Positions 7,186 to 14,120 of a stretch of 44,868 nt of DNA are shown here, one piece after another. Each line of letters starts with the position of its first letter. The stretch's first letter is position 1. A program made the position numbers and the translations under genes. Origin of the DNA: JBFGCA01 sp041567315 (GTDB taxonomy: Bacteria > Acidobacteriota > Thermoanaerobaculia > Multivoradales > JAHEKO01); assembly GCA_041567315.1 (NCBI GenBank), contig JBFGCA010000029.1, positions 1-44,868 on the forward strand, in the 5' to 3' direction. The notes beneath the pieces are model-generated. The model made no database searches and was not told the DNA's origin. It was given only the letters and a program-made list of their open reading frames with translations.

Positions 7186-7375
7186 CTAGAGGCTCGCCGC
7201 CGCGTCGTGGAGGGCGACGGCCGTGGGCTTCGCCGGTTCATTCATCGCCGCCCCGATCCGCGCCCCCACCATCTCTGTTGCCCGCCGCACTGGATTATCG
7301 GCCAGGTGCGCATGGCGCTGCGTCGTAGCGATCTGCGTGTGGCCGAGCAGCCTGCCGAAAGGGGGAGAGAAAGCT
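7186..7375 (-). pseudogene. Tyrosine-recombinase 3'-end fragment R3 (catalytic Tyr replaced)
   Basis: The minus strand encodes LLGHTQIATTQRHAHLADNP, then VRRATEMVGARIGAAMNEPAKPTA and a stop at 7186-7188. It is the last box of a tyrosine recombinase, but the catalytic Tyr position in QR(Y)AHL is His. The 21-bp core is at 7242-7262. It begins directly after the stop codon of the tagged LVIVD protein. Downstream similarity to R1 continues to about 7136 (GGTCAGGAGCGC). Between here and the start of the small secreted protein at 6845 there are about 340 bases in which I see only a possible promoter. Confidence 0.8.
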
Positions 7376-10210
7376 CTACGGCACCGAACCAGACCAGGCG
7401 GAGGTGTCGCCGGACTCGAAGCCGTCGGCGAAAACCTCCAGAGGGGCCAGGCGAGTCTGCTCGAAGGCGGAGTTGTTGGCGCCGTTTGGGTCCGTTTCGT
7501 TGCCGCTCACGCTGGCGTTGTTCGTAACGAAGCCCGTGAATGCCGGTTCGGTGGCGACTTCGATCGAGATCGCGGTTGTATCGGCGGGGTCCAGGCTGTC
7601 GAGGTCACAGGTCACAACGCCCGCTGACTCGGTGCACGTCGGCGCCCCCGGTGTCACCGCAACAAAGGCGACTTCCGGCGGCAGAGTGTCGATCATCTGG
7701 ACGCCGCTGGCGATCGACGGCCCGAGATTCGCCACCGTGACGGTGTAGCTGAAGTTCTCTCCCGGCGGTACCGGGTCCTGCGAGTCCGTCTTCGTGACCT
7801 CCAGATCGCATTCTGGCGGTCCGATAATCGTGTCTTCGACCGCCGAGTTGTCGGCGGGGAGCCAGTCGATCTGGTCGGCAACCACGGTGGCAGAGTTCGA
7901 CAGCGTGCCGCTGGCCCCGGTGTTGACCTCAACCTCGATCGTCACCTGGGCCGCGCCTCCGACGGCCAGCCCGCCGAGACCGCAGGTCACGGAGCCGGCG
8001 GACTCCGTGCAGACGGGTTCGCCGGGGGTCGACGCGACAAACGTCACGTCGGCGGGCAGGGTGTCCGTCAGCACCACGCCAGTGGCGTTCGTCCATCCGC
8101 CATTGCCGACCGTCAGGGTGTAGGAGAGGTCGCCACCGGGCGGTACCGGATCCTGCGAGTCGGTCTTCGTCACGGCCAGGTCGGCCGAGACGATGCGGTA
8201 GATGAGGAGCTTGCCGGTGTAGCCATCGGCGAGAAAGACATGGTCACCGTCCACGCGGACCTCGTATGCCTCGCCGAAGGTGGGGTAAGTGCCGACCGGA
8301 ACGGGCGTTGAGGCATCGGAAACGTCCAGGATCTGCAGAGCATGGTGGTAGGAATCCAGATGCCTGCTGGTGACGTAGGCGTAGCCTCGATCGACCGCCA
8401 TTCCCGATGGCCTCCAGCACCAGAACGGCAGGCTGCCTTCCAGATTCGGGCTGGTCGGGTCCGAGATGTCGAAGACCTCGAACTGCTCCGAGCCTTGCGG
8501 CCACCACTTGCAGCGGAAGAGAAAGCTGCCCTCGACGGCGAGATTGCCGTAGCCGCCGACGAAGGTCACTTCGGTGATGTCCCAGGGCGGGTCGACGTCG
8601 AGCACTCGCAGCCCTTCGAGATCGACGAAGGCGTGCTCCCCCTGCACCTCGACCGACCACGCGTCCCACTCGGGGCCGTAGGATCCGGCCAGCCATGGCA
8701 GGGCGGGGTTGGAGATGTCGATGACCAGGAAGCCGTCGTTGACCGGTGAGCCGTAGGTGTCTAGTGCCAGGTAGGCGTAGTCCCCCTGCAGATACAGATC
8801 ATGTGCCCCGTCGTCGAGCTCGTAGACCCCGACCTGCGTCGGCGAGGACGGATCCGAGACGTCCACGATCTCGAGGCAGAGGACCGACATGACACCGCAG
8901 GACTCGTAGAGCGAGGAATAGACCGTCAGGTAGGCGTAGTCTCCGCGCACGACAACGTTGCCGATCTGGTAGCGAATCGCGTCGCCGGGATAGAAGGCGA
9001 GCAGGCCGGGGCTCGAGCGATCCGAGATGTCGAGCACCGCGAGGCCGTGCTCGGTTCCGAGATAGGCATGGTCACCGCTCACCGCGACGTCGCTGACCCG
9101 CTCCGGGCACTGCAGGCTACCGAGCCTCAGAGGCGCGGCAGGATCCGAGACCTCGAACACCTGGAAGGTCGCCCATTGCCGATCTCCGAGGTACACTTTC
9201 GTGTCCACGATCGATCCCTGGAAGTAGCCCACTTGATCGGTCTCGCTGCCCACGAGGCTGGGCGCCGAGGGCGTCGACACGTCGATGATGTGCAGCCCGC
9301 CGCCTCCGGCGTAGGCGTAGGACCCGAAGACGAAGACCTCGTCGAGGCTCGGACCCCAGTCGGCTCGCCCTTCCTGAGTCGGTGCCGAGGGGTCCGCGAC
9401 GTCGACCACCAAGAGTCCATAGTGCCAGGCCGCCAGGTACGCGTAGCTGCCCTGGACCCATACACTCTCGAGCCACCCAGATGTGGTGAAGATCCCCTCG
9501 AGCGACGGTGCACCGGGGTCGGAGACATCGACGATCCACAGGCCGTTGTCATAAGCGGCCAGGTAGGCGTAGTTCCCCAGAACGAAGATGTCCCGAACGT
9601 CCGAGACTCCTCGGAAGCCGGAGAGCCGGGATGGAGCGGCTGGGTCCGAAACGTCCACGATGTCGAAGCCACCGCCGCTGTAACCGAGATAGGCATGGCT
9701 CCCGGCGACGAAGACCGCTCCGTCGTAGTCGCCTGCAGGGAGCGGATCCAGGACGCCGATCTGCGATGGAGCTAATGGGTTCGAAATGTCGAAGACCAGC
9801 AGACCGCTGCCCACGTTCTGCCGGTAGGCGCTCACAAACGCATACGAGCCGGAGGCGAAGACTCCCTCCGCGTCGTAGGCAGTGGGCGTGTTGGCGACGA
9901 GCGTCGGCGCCGCTGGATCGGTGATGTCGACGACGTCGAGCCCGGCCCGATCTGCAGCACAGTACGCGTAGCTCCCCTGCACGAAAACGTCGCGGTACTC
10001 ACCAGTCCCCCATTCCGCGACGAACTGCAGTTCGTGGATGGCCGATGGCAGGTCGGCCGCGAGAGGTGCCGACCTCGCCGGCAACGGGGCGAAAGGAGCA
10101 TCTCTGGAAACAGCAGTCGGCGGCTGCAACCAAGCCTCGCTGGCCGGCCGCGCCAGGGCCTGTATCCCGACAACTGCGCACAACAACGACACCGATAGAG
10201 CCGTCCTCAT
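7376..10210 (-). CDS. Large secreted LVIVD beta-propeller/DUF11 protein with DGFESGDTSAWS tag
   Basis: A 944-residue extracellular protein. Order: signal peptide (MRTALSVSLLCAVVGIQALA); about 650 residues of repeats of the form VxGSYAYLAA-xGLxVVDVSDPxAPxLxG, the LVIVD-type beta-propeller repeat; two DUF11 (conserved repeat, Ig-like) domains beginning ADLAVTKTDSQDPVPPGGDL and DLEVTKTDSQDPVPPGENFS; then VFADGFESGDTSAWSGSVP at the C-terminus. LVIVD and DUF11 domains are typical of cell-surface and secreted proteins. ATG 10210 is chosen for its signal peptide and the upstream GGGAGA. A GEMM-like riboswitch lies at 10254-10370, so expression is probably tied to a cyclic dinucleotide. The stop codon abuts integrase fragment R3. 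Confidence 0.9.
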   Translation of the reverse strand: MRTALSVSLLCAVVGIQALARPASEAWLQPPTAVSRDAPFAPLPARSAPLAADLPSAIHELQFVAEWGTGEYRDVFVQGSYAYCAADRAGLDVVDITDPAAPTLVANTPTAYDAEGVFASGSYAFVSAYRQNVGSGLLVFDISNPLAPSQIGVLDPLPAGDYDGAVFVAGSHAYLGYSGGGFDIVDVSDPAAPSRLSGFRGVSDVRDIFVLGNYAYLAAYDNGLWIVDVSDPGAPSLEGIFTTSGWLESVWVQGSYAYLAAWHYGLLVVDVADPSAPTQEGRADWGPSLDEVFVFGSYAYAGGGGLHIIDVSTPSAPSLVGSETDQVGYFQGSIVDTKVYLGDRQWATFQVFEVSDPAAPLRLGSLQCPERVSDVAVSGDHAYLGTEHGLAVLDISDRSSPGLLAFYPGDAIRYQIGNVVVRGDYAYLTVYSSLYESCGVMSVLCLEIVDVSDPSSPTQVGVYELDDGAHDLYLQGDYAYLALDTYGSPVNDGFLVIDISNPALPWLAGSYGPEWDAWSVEVQGEHAFVDLEGLRVLDVDPPWDITEVTFVGGYGNLAVEGSFLFRCKWWPQGSEQFEVFDISDPTSPNLEGSLPFWCWRPSGMAVDRGYAYVTSRHLDSYHHALQILDVSDASTPVPVGTYPTFGEAYEVRVDGDHVFLADGYTGKLLIYRIVSADLAVTKTDSQDPVPPGGDLSYTLTVGNGGWTNATGVVLTDTLPADVTFVASTPGEPVCTESAGSVTCGLGGLAVGGAAQVTIEVEVNTGASGTLSNSATVVADQIDWLPADNSAVEDTIIGPPECDLEVTKTDSQDPVPPGENFSYTVTVANLGPSIASGVQMIDTLPPEVAFVAVTPGAPTCTESAGVVTCDLDSLDPADTTAISIEVATEPAFTGFVTNNASVSGNETDPNGANNSAFEQTRLAPLEVFADGFESGDTSAWSGSVP

Positions 10211-10253
10211 CCTCACGATCTCCCTTGTGGACAGGAATCCCTCGCCGCCCTTC

Positions 10254-10370
10254 GGCAGCCCGGCGGTCTTGGGGTCCTTCCGGTTCTTGCGCCCGTTGCT
10301 GCGGGAAGGAGGCGAGGACCCGTGGCTTTGCGGCACCGGCTTTCGCCGGTTTAGCCCTTATCGAGGCAAC
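10254..10370 (-). promoter_or_regulatory. Cyclic di-GMP-I (GEMM)-like riboswitch, copy 2
   Basis: In transcript direction: GUUGCC, AAGGGCUAAACC, a perfect CCGGC-GAAA-GCCGG P1b hairpin, UGCCGCAAAGCCACGGGUCC, a variable arm, GGACCCCAAGACCGCCGGGCUGCC. All GEMM hallmarks are present: GAAA tetraloop, GCAAAGCCACGGG, a P2 stem GGGUCC/GGACCC, and GCCGGGCUGCC closing P1. The strand before P1b has an extra U (GGGCUAAACC rather than GGGCAAACC). Immediately after, GCUGCC-GAAG-GGCGGC forms an alternative hairpin using the P1 3' strand, the likely expression switch. The regulated start codon is 44 nt away. Copy 1 shares the same layout. Confidence 0.85.
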
Positions 10371-10403
10371 TCAATAGACTACGCCTCTTAGGGCGCAAGG
10401 CAC

Positions 10404-10421
10404 ACCACCCAAGAGGGTGGG
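10404..10421. repeat. Short inverted repeat in the leader of the LVIVD gene
   Basis: CCACCC at 10405-10410 and GGGTGG at 10415-10420 enclose AAGA, giving a perfect small hairpin on either strand. It lies between integrase fragment R4 and the riboswitch. It could be a weak terminator for upstream transcription or a protein-binding site. Confidence 0.35.
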
Positions 10422-10495
10422 TTGAGGGAGGTGAACAAGCACCGCTCCCGGCTCAGCAGGCACCGTATACGGGGGGCTTGCTTGGAAAGGAGGAG

Positions 10496-11070
10496 CTATC
10501 GGGCCGCCGAGCCGCAGATTGCACCGGCGTCGGCCGCATCCCAACTGTTCATCGCCGCCCCGATCCGCGCCCCCACCTCCTCGGTCGCCTGCCTTATCGG
10601 ATCGTCCGCAAGGTGGGCAGGCCGGCGACATCGGCGCGGGTGACCTCGGTCACCTTCCTCCGGCCGAGCCGGGGGAGGACGTGCTGCTCCCAGTAGCGCC
10701 GATCCGTCCTGGCGCTGGAGGCCTTCTTCTTGATCTCGGCGTGCTCGCGCTGGTAGCGCTCGGCGAGATCGGCCACGGTCGGCCCTTGGGACTCACCCAG
10801 CCGCTGGCCGCTCGGGTCGGCCCCGCGCCGGATCTGGGCTAGCTTCTCGAGGGCCTCCGTCCGCGCCTCGTGGAGCGTCAGCGGGCCGAAGCGCCCGAGG
10901 GTGTGGAAGCGCTGCCGGCCGTTGGCCCGGTAGGCGAGGACGAAGGACTTCCGGCCGGAGGGGTAGATCCTGACCCCCAGGCCGGTGATCTCGTCGTCCC
11001 ACAGGTAGCAGGCGGTCCCGATCCGGCCGTGGTGCCGGGCCTTGTCGATCGCCCGCTTGGTGAGCCTCAC
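10496..11070 (-). pseudogene. Tyrosine recombinase/integrase with internal deletion (includes 3'-end fragment R4)
   Basis: The N-terminal part is well preserved: a DUF4102-type arm-binding domain (LTKRAIDKARHHGR, GLGVRIYPSGRKSFVLAYR) and the start of the SAM-like core-binding domain (GPTVADLAERYQREHAE, YWEQHVLPRLGRRKVTEVTR), about 148 residues. After ADVAG the sequence jumps, out of frame, into HLADDPIRQATEEVGARIG, the extreme C-terminus, with a stop at 10496-10498. Every catalytic residue (Arg, His-x-x-Arg, Tyr) is deleted, so it is dead. The start is GTG 11070, with GGAGG 7 nt upstream. The 21-bp core shared with R1-R3 lies at 10549-10569. It is the right-hand end of the mosaic array. Confidence 0.85.
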
Positions 11071-11164
11071 GGCGCCCCCTCCGGGACCGGGCGAGCAAAC
11101 CATGAGCAAACACCCGGAATCGCAATCGAGCGGGGACGGGCGCCATCCATGCACCCAAGCTAAG

Positions 11165-11240
11165 GCCGTAAGTCTCGTGTTGTCAACCAGTTAGCGTCAA
11201 CGAGCGGCAACGGTCGCCAAAGGTCGACAACGGGCGCAGA
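11165..11240. other. Short spaced CAAC-type repeats upstream of the integrase remnant
   Basis: Upstream of the integrase, the plus strand holds a run of similar short words: GTCAACCAG, GTCAACGAG, GGCAACGGTCGC, CAAAGGTCGA, GACAACGGGCGC, at roughly helical spacing. Repeats of this kind are common in integrase arm-binding regions of att sites. The minus-strand reading also gives a TTGACA at 11181-11186 that could be a -35 box. Neither role is proven. Confidence 0.3.
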
Positions 11241-11251
11241 AGTCCAGTTGT

Positions 11252-11320
11252 GACCCCGCTTCACTCCCCCGCCCTGGCCAACACGTTCCGCGGCTGCCAA
11301 CGCCCCGACCCGGGCGGCGG
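11252..11320. repeat. 69-bp dispersed intergenic repeat, copy 1
   Basis: GACCCCGCTTCACTCCCCCG through CGGGCGGCGG. It matches copy 2 at 16212-16280 at all but two of 69 positions, and a diverged copy 3 is at 32733-32810. It contains a GC-rich hairpin, CGCCC/GGGCG, near its right end. It lies in a 360-bp gene-free stretch between the integrase remnant and luxC-like gene, in which nothing else clear was seen apart from the short CAAC repeats. Confidence 0.75.
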
Positions 11321-11518
11321 TGTCCGCCCGCGGGCGAAGGGTAAGCATGGTCGGCGGAGGGCCTCGCCCTGCGGTGGACACCGACGCTTGCGCGTGACTC
11401 GAAGCCGGGCGTTTCTTTCGTTCTTCCTCTACCTGATTCTGGTTCGATTGCCCTGGATCTGCGAGCCGGTGGCAGTCGTCGCGCCAAGCGACCGGAGGTG
11501 ATCGCTTGAAGGCTCCCC

Positions 11519-12781
11519 TCACCCCCCGAGGGCTTCGAGGGGCGGGATGCCGCCGTTGTGCCAGAGGGCGTCGGGGCTCTGGAGGTCGCCGGGGGCGGCG
11601 AAGCGGGAGACGCCGAGGGCCTCGAGGGCGGGCTGTAGGGTCCAGGCGGCGTCGCCGGCGAGGGCGGTGCCCTGGAGCTGGCCGGCCCAGGGGGCGAGCA
11701 GCTCGGGCAGGGCGTCGAGGCGGGGCAGGGGGTGGATGTGGATGAGGCGGCCGCCGGGGCCGGGGCGGAAGGACGGGTCGCGGTCGACGATCACGGTGCC
11801 GGCGGCGAGGGGCAGGTCGGGTTGGAAGAGGCCGCGGAGGCGGGCCTCGCTGCGGACCTGCTGGAGGCTGGCGGCCACGGCGGGGTCGAGCGGGCCGGGC
11901 GGCCAGCGCTCGGCGAGGTCCTGGAGGGCGGCGGCGAGGTCGCGGGCGAGGGTGGGGGCGTCGCCATCGGTGTAGACGGCCTGGACCGAGAGACACCCAC
12001 GCTGGTCGAAAAGGGCGACGTCGCGGGCCAGACCGAAGGCGACCTCCGGCGCGGGGTCGCCGGCGATCACTGCGAGGCTGGTCTTGGGACCGTAGCCGAC
12101 CAGCTTGCCGGGGGCTCGGGCCTCGAGGTCGTCGAGGGCCTGTTGCTCGCCGTAGGCCAGGATGCGGCCGGCGGCGGCGAGGAGCGGCGCCTCGAGACGG
12201 ACATCGCCGCCGGGCCAGGTGATCGCCGCCACGGCGTGGCGCAGGGCCGGCTCGCGCCGGCCCAGGGCGGCGACGAAGGCGGGGGCGAAGAGCGGCTCGG
12301 AGGAGGGCGACTTGAGCACCACCGGGCGGCGCAGTGCCAGGGCCGGGAGCAGCGGCTGGAGGGCCAGGGCCGGCAGATTGGAGGCCAGGATGACGAGCAC
12401 CGGCTTGGCGGGGGCGGCCGGGCCGGCGCGCCGGAACAGCTCGGCCGCGGGCTCCGGCCCGACGCCGCCGAGGACCGCCTCGAGGCCCGCTTCGAGACCG
12501 TCGGGCGAGAGGCGGCAGAACCTGGGCAGCACGTCGTTGAGGGGCTGGCGCTCGGCGGAGGCCGGGTCGCGGAAGGCCTCGACCGTCTCGCTCCAGGCGG
12601 CCAGCAGGCGCTCGCCCGGCAGCTCGTTGAGCGCCGGCCCGCCGCGGGCGGCCAGGTAGGCGCCCAGCCGCTCGAGGTCGTCGGGCGTCCAGCGCGCCGC
12701 GGTGTAGTAGACGCCGTGTGCCTCCACCGAGGCCACCGCCGAAGGGCGGAGGCCGGGGGGCAGCGCGGCGTCGTGGACCAC
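11519..12781 (-). CDS. LuxC-type acyl-CoA/acyl-ACP reductase
   Basis: A 420-residue protein of the LuxC/aldehyde-dehydrogenase-like family, which reduces activated fatty acids to fatty aldehydes with NADPH. The nucleotide-binding half has PAKPVLVILASNLPALALQP and VVLKSPSSEPLFAPAFV. The catalytic Cys is in ALFDQRGCLSVQAVY, the family's diagnostic DQRGCLS motif. The C-terminal half (GRLIHIHPLPRLDALPELLA) is also typical. It lies 144 nt downstream of the LuxE-like synthetase on the same strand, so the pair probably forms a fatty-acid reductase. No luciferase (luxAB) or luxD is nearby, so bioluminescence is not implied; aldehyde or wax/lipid synthesis is more likely. Confidence 0.88.
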   Translation of the reverse strand: MVHDAALPPGLRPSAVASVEAHGVYYTAARWTPDDLERLGAYLAARGGPALNELPGERLLAAWSETVEAFRDPASAERQPLNDVLPRFCRLSPDGLEAGLEAVLGGVGPEPAAELFRRAGPAAPAKPVLVILASNLPALALQPLLPALALRRPVVLKSPSSEPLFAPAFVAALGRREPALRHAVAAITWPGGDVRLEAPLLAAAGRILAYGEQQALDDLEARAPGKLVGYGPKTSLAVIAGDPAPEVAFGLARDVALFDQRGCLSVQAVYTDGDAPTLARDLAAALQDLAERWPPGPLDPAVAASLQQVRSEARLRGLFQPDLPLAAGTVIVDRDPSFRPGPGGRLIHIHPLPRLDALPELLAPWAGQLQGTALAGDAAWTLQPALEALGVSRFAAPGDLQSPDALWHNGGIPPLEALGG

Positions 12782-12925
12782 GCCGCGAGCTTACCCCCTG
12801 GCTCTCACCGCTTTCCCTGGCCTCAGACGCGCCGACTTGCTGGCGGCGGCACTTGGGCGGGGCTGCGGAGCCGTTCCGGCGCTCCGTGGGCTGGCGCCGG
12901 ACGGCCTCCACGGTGGGCTCTCGGC

Positions 12926-13972
12926 TCAAGGTGCCGTTCGGAGTTCCTCGACGGTGAGCGAGCAGCCGCGCAGCTCGGCGCCGGCGGCGCGGCCGGCGAG
13001 CCGGAAGCCGTCGGCCTCGGCGATCCCCAGGTCCTCGGTCAGCAGGTGGAGAGCGGAGCCGACGTTGGCCAGGTCGAAGACCGCGATCAGACCCATCTTG
13101 CCCGGCGGCGCCTCGGCCAGGGTCTCGGGGTCGAGCACCCGAACTCGCACCCAGGGCGGCGGCACGAACAAACCCGGATCGCCGCCCTCCAGGGCCCGGG
13201 TGTAGAAGTGGCTGGTCAGCTCGGTCATCCCATACTCGCGGACCACCCGGTCGGCGGGGAGGTCGAGGAAGACGTGGAGCCGCTCGAGCACCGCGGCGCG
13301 GCCCAGCTCGCGGTGCCGGCCCTTGTAGCCGCCGGTCTCGAAGGCGACGCTCCCCGACGGCAGCCGGAAGCGCAGGTCGAGCCGCTCGAGGGCGTCGAGC
13401 AGATCGGCCAGCGCGAAGCTGGTGGCCAGCAGCACGGTCGGGCGTTGGTCGCGCTGGCGGGCGGCCAGGAAGGCCCGGGCGCGCCGCGCGTCGACTCCCC
13501 GCGGGCCGATGGCGACCGCGCTGTCTTCGGCGCCTTGGGTGGCGAGCAGGTGGTCGGCCATGAACGACAGGCTGGAGTCGGGCGCCTGCTCGCGCGAGGG
13601 GATGAGCGACAGCATGGGTGGGCGCCGCAGCGAACCCAGGCACGCCGGCGGGAAGGTGGCGTCGATGACCCGCCGATAGAGCTCGGGATAGGGATGCCGG
13701 TGGACGCTCGGCGAGCGGCCGGTGGTCCCCGAGCTGCGGAAGGTCTCGATCGCCGCCGCCGCCGCCAGCTCCATCGACTTGAAGGCCAGCGCCGGCACCG
13801 CCGGCACCTCGCGCCAGGTGGCCACCTCGCCCGGCACCGCCCCCAGCCGCCGGCACAGCCTCCGGTAGGCCTCGATCCGCTCGTACTGGAAGGCGAACGC
13901 CTCCAGCGCCAGCTCCTCGAAAGCCCCGGCGCCGGGGTCCGCGACGTAGGCCCCGATCCGCTCGACGATCAC
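12926..13972 (-). CDS. LuxE-type acyl-protein synthetase
   Basis: A protein of about 348 residues of the LuxE domain family (ANL superfamily), which activates fatty acids with ATP and carries them to the LuxC reductase. It shows the ATP-binding signature ETFRSSGTTGRSPSVH and the A5-like motif REYGMTELTSHFY, plus LLATSFALADLL. GTG 13972 (VIVERIGAYVADPG) gives the N-terminus expected for the family; an ATG at 14014 and further upstream codons are in frame, but extension upstream would run towards the divergent toxin-antitoxin promoter. No strong ribosome binding site distinguishes the choices. It is the first gene of a two-gene operon with the LuxC-like gene. Confidence 0.85.
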   Translation of the reverse strand: MIVERIGAYVADPGAGAFEELALEAFAFQYERIEAYRRLCRRLGAVPGEVATWREVPAVPALAFKSMELAAAAAIETFRSSGTTGRSPSVHRHPYPELYRRVIDATFPPACLGSLRRPPMLSLIPSREQAPDSSLSFMADHLLATQGAEDSAVAIGPRGVDARRARAFLAARQRDQRPTVLLATSFALADLLDALERLDLRFRLPSGSVAFETGGYKGRHRELGRAAVLERLHVFLDLPADRVVREYGMTELTSHFYTRALEGGDPGLFVPPPWVRVRVLDPETLAEAPPGKMGLIAVFDLANVGSALHLLTEDLGIAEADGFRLAGRAAGAELRGCSLTVEELRTAP

Positions 13973-14082
13973 CCCGGAATCTTGCCACGGGGTCGCGGCT
14001 CCTGGGCCCTGCATTTCGGTCGCCACCACTTGGGAGCCAGTCCGAGGTCGGGCTGCAACTGCCTCATTGTGTTTGGGTTCCA

Positions 14083-14106
14083 GATGTGCCACACTCTTGG
14101 CACATC
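14083..14106. promoter_or_regulatory. Palindromic operator upstream of the toxin-antitoxin operon
   Basis: GATGTGCCA at 14083-14091 and TGGCACATC at 14098-14106 form a perfect 9-bp inverted repeat with a six-nt spacer, 15 nt upstream of the antitoxin start. An antitoxin with a helix-turn-helix domain would be expected to bind such a site and repress its own operon. That use is inferred. Confidence 0.7.
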
Positions 14107-14120
14107 AATTGGAGCGACCC

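Noticed and set aside
11425..11465. GGTTCGATTGCC resembling a tRNA T-loop
   Set aside because: No matching acceptor, D or anticodon arms could be folded around it.
11519..13972. Interpretation as a bioluminescence (lux) operon
   Set aside because: Only the fatty-acid reductase parts are present; no luciferase subunits in the window.
11160..13988. 942-residue open frame on the minus strand
   Set aside because: It overlaps the LuxC and LuxE-like genes in another frame and is an Arg/Pro/Gly-rich product typical of frame shadows in GC-rich DNA.
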